64,000 bases of DNA from Amycolatopsis nivea. GTDB lineage: Bacteria; Actinomycetota; Actinomycetes; Mycobacteriales; Pseudonocardiaceae. Of this stretch, positions 18,089 through 27,128 are shown one piece after another. The stretch is from the NCBI RefSeq assembly GCF_004522235.1, contig NZ_SDLT01000002.1, forward strand, positions 62,001 to 126,000. Reading direction: 5' to 3'. A program made the translations under genes and the position numbers. Position 1 is the stretch's first letter, and each line of letters opens with the position of its first letter. The notes beneath the pieces are model-generated. The model did not search any database, was not told the origin of the DNA, and worked only from the letters and a program-made list of their open reading frames with translations.

Positions 18089-18922
18089 GTGATCGACCAG
18101 CTGACCATCCCGACCGACGCGGGATCCTTCGACGCCATCGCCGCCGGCCCTGAAGACGGCCGCCCGGTACTGCTGCTGCACGGCTTTCCCCAGGCCGCCG
18201 TGGAGTGGGAGCACCAGGTGGCGACACTCGGCGTGCTCGGCTACCGCGCGATCGCGCCGGATCAGCGCGGGTATTCGCCGGACGTGCGACCCGAACGCCC
18301 GGAGGAATACGGCATCACGACGCTGGTGTCCGATGTCGTCGCCATGGCCGACACGCTCGGCTGGGGCAAGTTCGACCTGGTCGGCCACGACTGGGGCGGC
18401 GCGGTCGCTTGGTGGACGGCCGACGAGCACCCAGAGCGCCTGCGCAGCGTCACCGTGGTGTCCACGCCACACCCGGGCGCGCTCGCCGAGGCGATGCGGA
18501 CGGACGAGGACCAGCACCTGCGGTCGGCCTACATGACGGAATGGCGCCAGACGCCCGCGACCGAGCGCCGCATGCTGGCCGACAACGCCAAGGCGCTGCG
18601 CGACATCTTCGACCGGCGCATCCCGCCGAGCAAGATCGACGAGTACGTGCAGCGACTGTCCGAGCCAGGCGCGCTCACCGCGGCGCTGAACTGGTATCGA
18701 GCGGGCCGTCCAGGCGGGAAGATCGGCAAGGTCTCGGTGCCGGCGATGTACGTGTGGTCCACAGAGGACGTCGCCTTCGGTTCCACTGCCGCGCTCGACA
18801 CGGCGAATTGGTGCACCGGGCCGTACCGGTTCGAGATGCTGGAGGAGGTGTCGCACTGGGTAGCGGAGGAAGCGCCGGAGGCATTGACCTCGCTGATCGT
18901 CGAGCATCTCGGCAGCCGGTGA
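18089..18922 (+). CDS. Alpha/beta hydrolase, epoxide hydrolase-like
   Basis: A 277-residue protein. HGFPQ near residue 31 is the oxyanion motif. GHDWGG near 100 places an aspartate, not serine, at the nucleophile elbow, as in epoxide hydrolases and haloalkane dehalogenases. DQRGYSPDVRP precedes it, and SHWV near 253 carries the catalytic histidine. Epoxide hydrolase is the better guess because DQRGYS is usual there; the substrate is unknown. GTG 18089 is used; an in-frame GTG at 18080 is possible. It is divergent from hsp20 and upstream of idi, with a 148-bp gap. Confidence 0.85.
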   Translation: MIDQLTIPTDAGSFDAIAAGPEDGRPVLLLHGFPQAAVEWEHQVATLGVLGYRAIAPDQRGYSPDVRPERPEEYGITTLVSDVVAMADTLGWGKFDLVGHDWGGAVAWWTADEHPERLRSVTVVSTPHPGALAEAMRTDEDQHLRSAYMTEWRQTPATERRMLADNAKALRDIFDRRIPPSKIDEYVQRLSEPGALTAALNWYRAGRPGGKIGKVSVPAMYVWSTEDVAFGSTAALDTANWCTGPYRFEMLEEVSHWVAEEAPEALTSLIVEHLGSR

Positions 18923-19070
18923 CACCGGGTTTCGCCTGCGTCGCCGTTCGGTTGGGTGTCCGATGGGCGGGAGATTCGAGCGGTCCGTGAAGGCCTGACA
19001 CTCGAATCGGGCGAAACGGCCACCCGGCTCGCGGTATCGGCCGGTTCGTGCGTGGTGTTCAGTATCCGGA

Positions 19071-19634
19071 GTGGACACCAGCACTGAAGCCGAAACCGAA
19101 CGCGTCGTCTTCGTGACCGAGGACGGCGTGCCGACCGGGGAGACCGGGCCGAAGCTCGCCAGTCACCACGCGGAGACGCGGCTGCACCTTGCGTTCTCCT
19201 GCTACGTCCTGCGCCGTTCGGACAACGCACTGCTGATCACCCAGCGAGCGCTGCACAAGAAGGTGTGGCCTGGCGTGTGGACCAACAGCGTGTGCGGTCA
19301 CCCGGCTCCCGCCGAAGCGCTGGAGAGCGCCGTCCGCCGGCGGGCTTCGTACGAGCTCGGACTCACCGAACTCGACGACCTCGAGTGCGTGCTGCCCACG
19401 TACCGCTACCGCACGCCGCCCTTCCAGGGGATCGTGGAGAACGAGTTCTGTCCGGTGTTCGCCGCCTGGACGGACGTCGATCCGCGGCCGAATCCGGAAG
19501 AAGTGGGCGGTTGGCGGTGGATTTCCTGGCCCGATTACACACAGTGGATAGCGGATCCGACGACTGACGCGAGTTACTGGGCACGTGATCAATTCGCGCA
19601 GCTCAAGGACAAAAAGCCCTTCTCCGCACTCTGA
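19071..19634 (+). CDS. idi: Isopentenyl-diphosphate delta-isomerase, type I
   Basis: A 187-residue enzyme interconverting isopentenyl and dimethylallyl diphosphate. The Nudix-like fold shows the active-site cysteine in NSVCGHP near residue 72 and the catalytic glutamate in ENEFCPVF near 121. The metal-binding histidines are in SHHAETRLHLAF near the N-terminus. The length fits the E. coli type. The start is GTG 19071, without a strong ribosome site. In an actinobacterium with the MEP route it balances the two C5 units for carotenoid, menaquinone and polyprenol synthesis. No other isoprenoid gene is nearby. Confidence 0.93.
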   Translation: MDTSTEAETERVVFVTEDGVPTGETGPKLASHHAETRLHLAFSCYVLRRSDNALLITQRALHKKVWPGVWTNSVCGHPAPAEALESAVRRRASYELGLTELDDLECVLPTYRYRTPPFQGIVENEFCPVFAAWTDVDPRPNPEEVGGWRWISWPDYTQWIADPTTDASYWARDQFAQLKDKKPFSAL

Positions 19635-19763
19635 GCGAAGAACTGCGCTGCGTGACATCAGCGGAAGTCCGTCGTCCACTTGAGCGAAATTCACCTTCGA
19701 ACGTACCGATGACTCAAGCCACCGCTCCTTTACGACGAAAACGATGGAGTGGCGGAGGTCAGA

Positions 19764-20408
19764 GTGTCGGCGGACGACGAGCTCGGAACGGGGGAGACCG
19801 CGCCCGACTTGCTCACGTTGCACGAGTCCATCGCGGACCTGTTCGCGACGCGCGGCGACTGGCGGCGGGCCTACCGGCACCTGCGCTCCGCGCTCGACAT
19901 CGCGCGGGCGGGCAGCCTGCGCGATCCGCTCACCTCGAGCTACAACCGCCGGTACCTCGACCAGCGGCTGCCTGAACTGCCCGCGGCGGTGGCCGTCGCC
20001 CTGGTCGACCTCGACCGGTTCAAGTCCGTGAACGATACGTACGGTCACCTTCTCGGCGACCGCGTCCTCTGCCGGGTCGCCGATCTCCTGCAAGAGGGAC
20101 TGCCCGCCGATGCGTTCTGCGCACGGTACGGGGGCGAGGAATTCGCGCTTGTCCTGCCGGGAATCGATCACCGGGGCGCCGTCCGGGTCGCCGACGCCGC
20201 ACGCCGTCGGGTCGCCCGTCACCCCTGGTCAGAACTCCGGCCAGGCCTGCGGGTTACGATCAGCGTCGGCCTCGCACACGGCACCGAATCCGGGCCGCGT
20301 CAGCTCCATCGAGCCGACAATCTCCTTTACGCCGCGAAGCGGGCCGGACGCAACAAGGTCGCTTTCCACGACCGCGAGACGGCGCAGGTAATTACGCACT
20401 CTGAGTAA
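19764..20408 (+). CDS. Small GGDEF diguanylate cyclase
   Basis: A 214-residue protein expected to make c-di-GMP. Residues ~20-50 form a TPR-like helical pair (LHESIADLFATRGDWRRAYR), perhaps left from a longer sensor. The GGDEF domain runs from DPLTSSYNRRYLDQRL near 58 through the metal aspartate in ALVDLDRFKSVND to the active GGEEF near 127. No RxxD inhibitory site precedes the GGEEF, so product inhibition may be absent. GTG 19764 is preferred over 19749 because GGAGG (19754-19758) sits 5 nt before it. No PAS, GAF or membrane segment is seen. An RsiG homologue that may bind c-di-GMP is encoded at 41954. Confidence 0.9.
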   Translation: MSADDELGTGETAPDLLTLHESIADLFATRGDWRRAYRHLRSALDIARAGSLRDPLTSSYNRRYLDQRLPELPAAVAVALVDLDRFKSVNDTYGHLLGDRVLCRVADLLQEGLPADAFCARYGGEEFALVLPGIDHRGAVRVADAARRRVARHPWSELRPGLRVTISVGLAHGTESGPRQLHRADNLLYAAKRAGRNKVAFHDRETAQVITHSE

Positions 20409-20510
20409 CGCACGTCTGCGATTACTCCATTCACTGAACCCGATCTTCACCTGTTCGTCCGCTTCAGTGCGCCTTAGGGCGACGCATGGTGAAGAAATTC
20501 GCGGGAGGGT

Positions 20511-20630
20511 GTCGTCACGAACGGCGGGTATCCGTACGATAACGAAAAGCTCCCCCGGTACGACGAGTCCTGGGAGACCCGGCGAAGCCGCCGGGTGTTC
20601 AAAGGTAAGCCGCCCCAGCCTGGCGCCTGA
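20511..20630 (+). other. Short protein-like frame before the LCP gene, lacking a standard start
   Basis: An open frame of 39 codons ends at TGA 20628-20630 and reads NGGYPYDNEKLPRYDESW then RRSRRVFKGK, with about 80 percent G/C at third positions. GGAGGG (20504-20509) sits right in front, but the codons at a usable distance are GTC GTC ACG, not ATG, GTG or TTG. It may be a small protein with an unusual start, or a start lost by mutation or sequencing error. Confidence 0.3.
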
Positions 20631-20648
20631 CGTGCGAGAGGAGACCGA

Positions 20649-23600
20649 GTGCCCGACGAGCGCAACACCCCCGGCACCGGTCGCCATTCCGACACCACGG
20701 CTCGCCCCCGCGGCGGACGCCGCCGTTCGATGGACACTCACGGCGGCATCAGCGTGTCCGACGTGGTCGCGCGGCACACCGGCGAACGACCCGCCTTCAC
20801 CGAGGACCCCGGAACACGGCATGCGGAGCCGGTAAGTCGGCTCGCGGAACCGGGCACCCGCCGTGCAGAGCCCGGCCGTCGCCGAGCGGATGCCGAGCGC
20901 CCTGAGCCGGGACGTCGCCGAGCGGAGCCGGACGCCGGTTTTCCGGGGACGAACGGCCGCGCTGGGTTGCCCGCCGAGCCGGGTCGACGGCGGGCGAATG
21001 GGCACGCCAATGGGGTCGGCAGCAGGCACGCTGGGCCGGGAGACGACTCGGATCTGGGTGGCCTGGCGAATGGGCAGGTCAACGGGGCTGGCGGGCGGCA
21101 CGGCGACCCCGCGGACGGCGACGCTGCGTCAGCCGGTGGACTAGCGAACGGGCATGTCAACGGGGGCGGCAACCGCCACGGTGAGGCGGCCGGCGGAGAA
21201 ACCGGCTCGATCGGCAGACGGGCCAAGCGGCACAGCGAGCCCGCGGACGACGCGCCAGTTGACGGACGCGCGAACGGGCACGTCAACGGAATCGGTGGGC
21301 GGCACGGTGAGCCTGCCGACGACGTCGCATCAGCTGGTGGATGGGTCAACGGGGTCGGCAATCGGCATAGCGAACCGGCGGATGGCGACGTCGCATCAAC
21401 TGGCGGGCGGAGGAACGGGCACGCCAACGGAGCAGGCAGTCGGCACGGCGAACCGGCGGACGGCGACATCCCATCAACTGGCGGGCGGAGGAACGGGCAC
21501 GCCAACGGAGCAGGCAGTCGGCACGGCGAACCGGCGGACGGCGACATCCCATCAACTGGCGGGCGGAGGAACGGGCACGCCAACGGAGCAGGACCTGCGG
21601 ACGGCGACATCCCATCAACTGGCGGGCGGGCGAACGGGCACGCCAACGGAGCAGGACCTGCGGACGGCGACATCCCATCAACTGGCGGGCGGGCGAACGG
21701 GCACGCCAACGGAGCAGGACCTGCGGACGGCGACATCCCATCAACTGGCGGATGGGCGAACGAACACGCCAGCGAAGTCGGCAGCAGACACGGCGAGCCT
21801 GTCGGGAACGACGTCGATTCGGTCGGCAGGCGCGCGAACGGGCGCGGCAGCCGTCGTGGCGGGGCGGCAGAAGACGATGCCGGATCGGCTGGCGGAAATG
21901 GGCGGGTCAACGGTCTCGGCGGTGTCGGCAATCGGCACAGCCGAGAGGTAGCTGACGGTCCCGAGCGCAGCGGAGTTGGCGGACCGGCAGATGACGTACC
22001 CGCGCTGGGGAGCCCGAACGGGGGCGGTGACCGGCGCAGTGGCGACGCTGGTCTTTCTGGCGGACGTCGAGGCGGTTCGGACGTCGACAGCGGTGCCGGG
22101 CCTGCGCGAGTGGGTGGGCGGGCGCTTTTTGGCGGAGCGGTGCCGGACGGCGTCGGCGACCCGGATGGTTCTGGCAGGCGGCGGGAGCAGGTCGAGTCGG
22201 AGGAAGGGCTTGGCGAAAGCGGCTACCCGGCACCGGGTGGTCGGCGGGTTCGGCCAGTCGACGGCCGCGGGGAGACGCGGCATGCCGCGCCGGATTCTGA
22301 GCTTGGTGATTCTCGGACTGGTCGTCGCGGTGGCCAGGAGGCCGAGGACGTAGCTGGCCGTCGCGGGGGGCCCGGCGGGTCTCCGGCGATGGGGGCTGGT
22401 GGGCCTGAAGCTTCGGCGGTGGAATCGCACGGTTGGGCGGGCGAACCGCGGGTGCGTCGTGCGGTCGAGTTTGGGCAGGGGCCGGTAGGCGGGCAGCCTG
22501 GGAGTGCCGAGGGTGTCTCTCCGGAGCTGGAGGCGCGGCCGCGGCGTCGGCGGGCGGATGGGCTTCCGCCTCGGCCTCGGCAAGGGGGCGGGGTTCCGGT
22601 TTCGCCGGAGCCGCCTGGGCCTCGGCGTCCGCACGGTGCGGAGAGCGCTCCTGGGCGGGCTGAAGCGGACGGGCTGCGCGGGCCGGACTCGCCTGGGCTG
22701 GAATTGGACGGGCCTGATTCCGCTGGGCCTGCAGCGCAGCGGAGGTCCGTCGAGCAAGGGCGGCGGATAACTGATTCGGCGGCGCTTCCGATCGAACCCG
22801 ACGGGCAGCGAGCGCCGGGGCAGGACTCTGGCGGGCATCGGGTGCCTGGGCCGGAATCGGGCGGGCCGCGAAGGCCTGGTCCGCCGAGGCGACGGGCGGC
22901 TGGGCCTGAAGCCGCCGGACTGCCGATGGCTGGGCCTGAGGCGGCGCTGCCGATCGAGCCTGACGGGCCGCGCGCGACTGGGCAGGATTCCGGTGGGCAC
23001 CGCGTGCCGGGGCCGAACACGCCTCGTCGACGGGTGGCGGGTCCTGGACCGGCTGGGCGGCGACCCGACCTCGACGGAGTGCCTGGCGGGGCGGAACCCG
23101 AGGACGAACTTGAGCGGACGCAGCTAAGTCCGGCGCTTGAGCCGGATCGGGTGCGGGGCAAGCAGGCTGAGCCTGGGCGCAACGGACAGGCTCCGCGGCG
23201 TGGGCGAGGTGGCGCGCCCGACGGGCCGGGGTTGGTTGCGGCTCAGGGGCTTGAGCAGACCCAGCTCAGCCCTGCGCTGGACGGTGACGACGCCGGTTCC
23301 GGACGTTCGCGTCGGCCGGAACGTCCGCGGCGCGGGCCTGCGCCGGATGGTGGCCGGAGCGCGGCACAGGGGCCCGAACGAACACAGCTCGGCCCGGTGC
23401 CGGATGGTGGCCGAAGCGCGGCACAAGGTCTTGAGCGGACTCAGCTCAGCCCCGCGCTGGACGGCGGCCGCGGTGCAACGCTGGACGGCCGCCGGAACGC
23501 GGCTCAGGGGCCCGAACAGACCCCGATCGGCCCCGGGCCGGATGGCATCCGGAACGCAGCGCAGGGTCTTGAGCGGACTCAGCTCAGCCCCGCGCTGGAC

Positions 23601-25475
23601 GGTGCCCGCGGTGCAGCGCAAGGCCCGGAACGAACCCAGCTCACCCCCGCCCGCGACGGCTGGGGCGCAGCAACACAAGGCCCTCAGCAAGAGGGCGTCC
23701 GAAACAGAACCCAAGACCCCGAACGAACCCAACTCAGCCCAGCCCTCGACGGTGACCTGGACAGCGACCGCCCGCAGCGCGGCCGCCCCCGTCGCCGACC
23801 CGTGCCGAATGGTCGGCCGCAGGGTGGTCCGGAGGTCGAGCGGACCCAGCTCAGCCCAGCCGTAGACGGAAAGCAGCCGCTCGCGGCGGATCGGACGCAG
23901 TTCACTCCGGTAAAGGGGATCGGGCTCGGCACCGTAGCGGCCGAGGGCGCCGAGCAGACGCAGCTCAGTCCGGCGGCGAAACCCGCCGTTGATCCGGAGC
24001 GTACTCAGCTGAGCCAGGCCGTCGAGGGGCCGAATGGCAAGCGGCCTCGGCGGACCCTGGCTCGGCCGGCCGCGGCGGTTCGGGCCGAGATGGATCCGCT
24101 CACCATGACCGACGAGATGGAGGCGATCGACGAGGCGACTCAGTACCGTCGCAAGATCGATCACAGTCTCGCTCGGTTCTCCGCCGCGCATGATGACGCT
24201 GCCGCTGAAGAAGCGAAGCGTCGGGAGCGGCGGGAGCGGCTCACTACCCGGTCGATGGCTTTGTTCGAGCAGACTCGGACTGCGTTGCAGCGGGTGGTAT
24301 TGCTCGACAAGGAAGAGGAAGAAGAGCAGCCTGCTGAAAAGCCGGAGCAAACTCGGCTTCAGGAGAAGAAGCAGCGGCATACCGCGCGCAACGTCCGGAT
24401 CGGGCGGATTGCGTTGATCGTGGTTGTCGCGCTCATCTTCATCGGCACAGGCGTCGCGTGGGGTGCGGTTACCTGGTTTGACGCCAAATTCGCTCAGGTG
24501 TCCGCGCTGGACGAAAACTCCTCAGACATCCAGAACGCCGACGCGCAGGCCAACGACGAGAACTTCCTCATGGTCGGCTCCGATTCCCGCGACGGCGCAT
24601 CGTCTGAAGAAAATGTCGGGGACGCGTCCAATATCCCGGGCGCGCGGTCGGACACGGTGATGGTGGCGCACGTTCCCGCGGACCGGAAGCGGGTCGTGGT
24701 CGTTTCGTTCCCGCGAGACCTGGAAATCGACCGGCCGGATTGCAACCGGTGGGATCCGGCGAAATCGCAGACTACCGACGAGGTCGTGCGCGAGCAGAAG
24801 ATCGCCAAGCTCAACACTGCCTACGCGGTCGGCGGCCCGCAATGCATGACGAAGGTGATCCAGAAAATCACCGGGCTGCGGATCAACCACTTCGTCGGCA
24901 TCGATTTCAACGGGTTCAAGGAAATGGTCGACGCGGTGCACGGGGTGACCGTGCACAACGAGAAACCGATCGTCGACACCACGCTCGGCAAGGTGCTGCT
25001 CGAAACCGGCGACGTGACCATTACCGGCGACCAGGCGCTGAGTTACGTGCGTGCCCGGCACGTCGTCGGCGACCCGACGTCCGACTATGGCCGGATCAAG
25101 CGGCAGCAGGCGTTCATCGGGGCGCTGCTGAAGAAGGTCATGTCTTCGGATGTCGTGCTGGATCCCGGGAAACTGTCCGGATTCATCACCGCGTTCGCGC
25201 ACGCCACGTTCGGTGACAACCTCGGCGTGCAGCAGATGATGACGCTCGCGCAATCGATGCGCGGGCTCGATCCGGCCAACATCAACTTCCTGACCGTGCC
25301 GACCGTCGGCCTGCCGAACAAGCGCGGCAACGAAGTTCTGGTGCAGGAAAAGACCAAGAGCCTCTTCGACGCGTTGCGCGACAACACCCCGCTGCCGGGC
25401 AACCAGCCCGCCGGAACAGCGGCCAGCGCGCCGCCCGCGAACGCCGGTTCCGGCAAAACCGCCAACACCGGCTGA
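20649..25475 (+). CDS. Giant LytR-CpsA-Psr (LCP) family protein with long repetitive cytoplasmic region
   Basis: A 1608-residue protein; typical LCP proteins have 300-700. GTG 20649 follows GAGAGGAG. Residues ~1-820 are low-complexity Gly/Arg/Ala/Asp-rich, with tandem GHANGAG-type repeats at ~245-375. Residues ~820-1125 carry twelve copies of a motif close to ERTQLSPALDG. A charged helical part (~1145-1245) leads to one membrane helix (~1254-1276), then the LCP domain (~1300-1560) with FLMVGSDSRDG, GARSDTVMVAHV and the active arginine in VSFPRDLEI. LCP enzymes transfer undecaprenyl-linked glycopolymers such as arabinogalactan to peptidoglycan. With the N-terminus inside the cell, the repeats would face the cytoplasm. 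The equivalent mycobacterial locus (Rv0822c, from memory) also holds an LCP-like gene next to phoU. Confidence 0.88.
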   Translation: MPDERNTPGTGRHSDTTARPRGGRRRSMDTHGGISVSDVVARHTGERPAFTEDPGTRHAEPVSRLAEPGTRRAEPGRRRADAERPEPGRRRAEPDAGFPGTNGRAGLPAEPGRRRANGHANGVGSRHAGPGDDSDLGGLANGQVNGAGGRHGDPADGDAASAGGLANGHVNGGGNRHGEAAGGETGSIGRRAKRHSEPADDAPVDGRANGHVNGIGGRHGEPADDVASAGGWVNGVGNRHSEPADGDVASTGGRRNGHANGAGSRHGEPADGDIPSTGGRRNGHANGAGSRHGEPADGDIPSTGGRRNGHANGAGPADGDIPSTGGRANGHANGAGPADGDIPSTGGRANGHANGAGPADGDIPSTGGWANEHASEVGSRHGEPVGNDVDSVGRRANGRGSRRGGAAEDDAGSAGGNGRVNGLGGVGNRHSREVADGPERSGVGGPADDVPALGSPNGGGDRRSGDAGLSGGRRGGSDVDSGAGPARVGGRALFGGAVPDGVGDPDGSGRRREQVESEEGLGESGYPAPGGRRVRPVDGRGETRHAAPDSELGDSRTGRRGGQEAEDVAGRRGGPGGSPAMGAGGPEASAVESHGWAGEPRVRRAVEFGQGPVGGQPGSAEGVSPELEARPRRRRADGLPPRPRQGGGVPVSPEPPGPRRPHGAESAPGRAEADGLRGPDSPGLELDGPDSAGPAAQRRSVEQGRRITDSAALPIEPDGQRAPGQDSGGHRVPGPESGGPRRPGPPRRRAAGPEAAGLPMAGPEAALPIEPDGPRATGQDSGGHRVPGPNTPRRRVAGPGPAGRRPDLDGVPGGAEPEDELERTQLSPALEPDRVRGKQAEPGRNGQAPRRGRGGAPDGPGLVAAQGLEQTQLSPALDGDDAGSGRSRRPERPRRGPAPDGGRSAAQGPERTQLGPVPDGGRSAAQGLERTQLSPALDGGRGATLDGRRNAAQGPEQTPIGPGPDGIRNAAQGLERTQLSPALDGARGAAQGPERTQLTPARDGWGAATQGPQQEGVRNRTQDPERTQLSPALDGDLDSDRPQRGRPRRRPVPNGRPQGGPEVERTQLSPAVDGKQPLAADRTQFTPVKGIGLGTVAAEGAEQTQLSPAAKPAVDPERTQLSQAVEGPNGKRPRRTLARPAAAVRAEMDPLTMTDEMEAIDEATQYRRKIDHSLARFSAAHDDAAAEEAKRRERRERLTTRSMALFEQTRTALQRVVLLDKEEEEEQPAEKPEQTRLQEKKQRHTARNVRIGRIALIVVVALIFIGTGVAWGAVTWFDAKFAQVSALDENSSDIQNADAQANDENFLMVGSDSRDGASSEENVGDASNIPGARSDTVMVAHVPADRKRVVVVSFPRDLEIDRPDCNRWDPAKSQTTDEVVREQKIAKLNTAYAVGGPQCMTKVIQKITGLRINHFVGIDFNGFKEMVDAVHGVTVHNEKPIVDTTLGKVLLETGDVTITGDQALSYVRARHVVGDPTSDYGRIKRQQAFIGALLKKVMSSDVVLDPGKLSGFITAFAHATFGDNLGVQQMMTLAQSMRGLDPANINFLTVPTVGLPNKRGNEVLVQEKTKSLFDALRDNTPLPGNQPAGTAASAPPANAGSGKTANTG
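21385..21770 (+). repeat. In-frame tandem repeat, 78-bp and 63-bp units
   Basis: The word GCGACATCCCATCAACTGGC or its near copy begins at 21385, 21463, 21541, 21604, 21667 and 21730, giving spacings of 78, 78, 63, 63 and 63 bp. Both unit sizes are multiples of three, so the LCP frame is kept. They encode GDIPSTGGRRNGHANGAG-like units, the short form lacking a five-residue SRHGE piece. Near-identity between units indicates recent duplication. Confidence 0.9.
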
Positions 25476-25498
25476 GCACTCCGGATTCGTTAGACGGG

Positions 25499-25520
25499 GT
25501 TCATACGCGGTTCACCCAGC
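25499..25520 (+). promoter_or_regulatory. PHO box (PhoP-binding direct repeat) before phoU
   Basis: Two adjoining 11-nt units, GTTCATACGCG (25499-25509) and GTTCACCCAGC (25510-25520), match the GTTCA-type direct repeats bound by the response regulator PhoP in Streptomyces. A weaker third unit may precede them. The box ends 39 bp before the phoU ATG. Confidence 0.75.
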
Positions 25521-25559
25521 GATGCGGTATTCGGACAGTCCACGTCGTAGGGTGTGGTC

Positions 25560-26234
25560 ATGCGTGAGGCCTACCATGTCGAACTCGATCAGCTCGCCGA
25601 AAACCTGGCCGCGATGTCGGTCCAGGTTGCCGACGCCATGGAGCGGGCCACCAAAGCACTGCTGGAGGTCGACCTCGGCCTCGCCGAGCAGGTGATCAGC
25701 GACGACGCGAAGGTCGACGACGCGCGCGCCGAATGCGAGGAGCAGGCGTACGCGCTGCTGGCGCTGCAGGCCCCGGTCGCGACCGATCTGCGCACCGTGC
25801 TCGCCGCCATCCACGCGGCGGAAAGCCTGGAGCGCATGGGAGATCTCGCCCTGCACGTCGCCAAGGCCGCCCGCCGCCGCCACCCGGATCCGGTGCTGCC
25901 GGAGGCGGTCAAGCCCTACTTCGCCGAGATGGGCCGGGCCGCGGTGAAGCTCGCCCGCCAGGTCGAGGCGATCATCAAGACCAAGGACGTGTCCGCGGCC
26001 AAGGACCTCGAGGCCGAGGACGACCAGGTCGACGACCTGCACCGGCACCTGTTCACCGTGCTGATGGACCGCGAATGGCCGCACGGCGTCGCCTCCGCGG
26101 TCGACGTCACGCTGCTCGGCCGCTTCTACGAGCGCTACGCCGACCACGCGGTGTCCGTCGCCAAGCGGATGATTTTCGTGGTCACCGGCCGGATGCCCGG
26201 CTACGGCACCGACGACGAAGACCTGACCATCTGA
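25560..26234 (+). CDS. phoU: Phosphate signalling protein PhoU
   Basis: A 224-residue, all-helical protein with the two PhoU three-helix repeats. Each carries an E/D-rich metal-binding motif: [20 protein letters not shown] near residues 46-65, and [17 protein letters not shown] near 150-165. PhoU links the Pst transporter to the sensor kinase of the Pho two-component system and damps the response when phosphate is plentiful. ATG 25560 is used; GTG 25554 is in frame just upstream. The pst genes converge on it rather than following it, but a PHO box stands in front of each transcript. Confidence 0.94.
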   Translation: MREAYHVELDQLAENLAAMSVQVADAMERATKALLEVDLGLAEQVISDDAKVDDARAECEEQAYALLALQAPVATDLRTVLAAIHAAESLERMGDLALHVAKAARRRHPDPVLPEAVKPYFAEMGRAAVKLARQVEAIIKTKDVSAAKDLEAEDDQVDDLHRHLFTVLMDREWPHGVASAVDVTLLGRFYERYADHAVSVAKRMIFVVTGRMPGYGTDDEDLTI

Positions 26235-26246
26235 GACAGCACAACG

Positions 26247-26286
26247 AAACCGCCGCCCGGCCGTACAAGCGGGGCGGCGGTTTTTT
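26247..26286 (+). terminator. Rho-independent terminator of phoU
   Basis: AAACCGCCGCCC (26247-26258) pairs with GGGCGGCGGTTT (26272-26283), and the T-run continues to 26286. It starts 13 nt after the phoU stop. Confidence 0.92.
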
Positions 26287-26303
26287 AGTGCGCGGAAAAC
26301 AAA

Positions 26304-26337
26304 ACGGCCGCCCTGGCCGGAAAACCAGGGCGGCCGT
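26304..26337 (-). terminator. Rho-independent terminator of the pst operon
   Basis: ACGGCCGCCCTGG (26304-26316) and CCAGGGCGGCCGT (26325-26337) form a perfect 13-bp stem with an 8-nt loop. On the minus strand TTTTGTTTTC follows. It lies 11 nt past the pstB stop. Confidence 0.92.
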
Positions 26338-26348
26338 CCACAGTGGAA

Positions 26349-27125
26349 TCAGCCGAAGCGGCCCGAGATGTAGTCCTCGGTGGCCTTCTCGTCCGGGTTG
26401 GAGAAGATCTTCTCCGTGTCGTTCAGCTCGATCAGCCGGCCGGGCTGGCCGACACCGGCCAGGTTGAAGAACGCGGTCTGGTCCGAAACCCGCGCCGCCT
26501 GCTGCATGTTGTGCGTCACGATGACGATCGTGTAGTCCTTCTTCAGTTCGCCGATCAGATCCTCGATCGCGAGCGTCGAGATCGGGTCCAGCGCCGAACA
26601 GGGCTCGTCCATCAGCAGCACGTCCGGCTGCACCGCGATCGCCCGCGCGATGCAGAGCCGCTGCTGCTGACCGCCGGAAAGGCCGCCGCCCGGCTTGTTC
26701 AGCCGGTCCTTGACCTCGTTCCACAGGTTCGCGCCGCGCAGCGCGCGCTCGGCGACCTCGTCGAGCTGCTTGCGGCTCTTCACCCCGCCGAGGCGGAGCC
26801 CGGCCACCACATTGTCCTTAATGGACATCGTGGGGAACGGGTTCGGCCGCTGGAACACCATGCCGATGGTGCGGCGCACCTGCACCGGGTCCACCGCCGA
26901 CGCGTAGATGTCCTCCCCGTCCAGCAGCACCTGGCCGTCGACGCGCGCGCCGGGAATGACCTCGTGCATCCGGTTCAGCGTGCGCAGCACGGTCGACTTG
27001 CCGCAACCCGACGGTCCGATGAACGCGGTCACGTTCCGCGGCGGGACGTTCAGCGTGACGCTGTCCACCGCGTGGAACTTGCCGTAGTAGATGTCCAGGT
27101 CTTTGACGTCGATTCGCTTGGCCAT
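26349..27125 (-). CDS. pstB: Phosphate ABC transporter ATPase PstB
   Basis: A 258-residue ABC ATPase that powers high-affinity phosphate import. Walker A is GPSGCGKST near residue 37, the Q-loop lies in [13 protein letters not shown] near 92, the signature is LSGGQQQR near 148, and Walker B is [12 protein letters not shown] near 167, followed by the H-loop [15 protein letters not shown] and the DEPCSALDP form are characteristic of PstB. It is last in pstS-pstC-pstA-pstB, 3 nt after pstA, and is followed by a strong terminator. Confidence 0.96.
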   Translation of the reverse strand: MAKRIDVKDLDIYYGKFHAVDSVTLNVPPRNVTAFIGPSGCGKSTVLRTLNRMHEVIPGARVDGQVLLDGEDIYASAVDPVQVRRTIGMVFQRPNPFPTMSIKDNVVAGLRLGGVKSRKQLDEVAERALRGANLWNEVKDRLNKPGGGLSGGQQQRLCIARAIAVQPDVLLMDEPCSALDPISTLAIEDLIGELKKDYTIVIVTHNMQQAARVSDQTAFFNLAGVGQPGRLIELNDTEKIFSNPDEKATEDYISGRFG

Positions 27126-27128
27126 GAC

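Noticed and set aside
18973..19008. GATTCGAG/CTCGAATC dyad before idi as a tRNA T-arm or operator
   Set aside because: No cloverleaf can be built around it; the 20-nt spacer and lack of context leave nothing to claim.
17924..19084. A long minus-strand frame continuing hsp20 upstream
   Set aside because: It is antisense to the epoxide hydrolase; the alpha-crystallin protein begins at ATG 17923 with its own ribosome site.
20738..21931. A 397-codon minus frame and further plus frames inside the LCP repeats
   Set aside because: All phases stay open because the repeat units contain no stops; only the plus frame starting at 20649 continues into the membrane helix and LCP domain.
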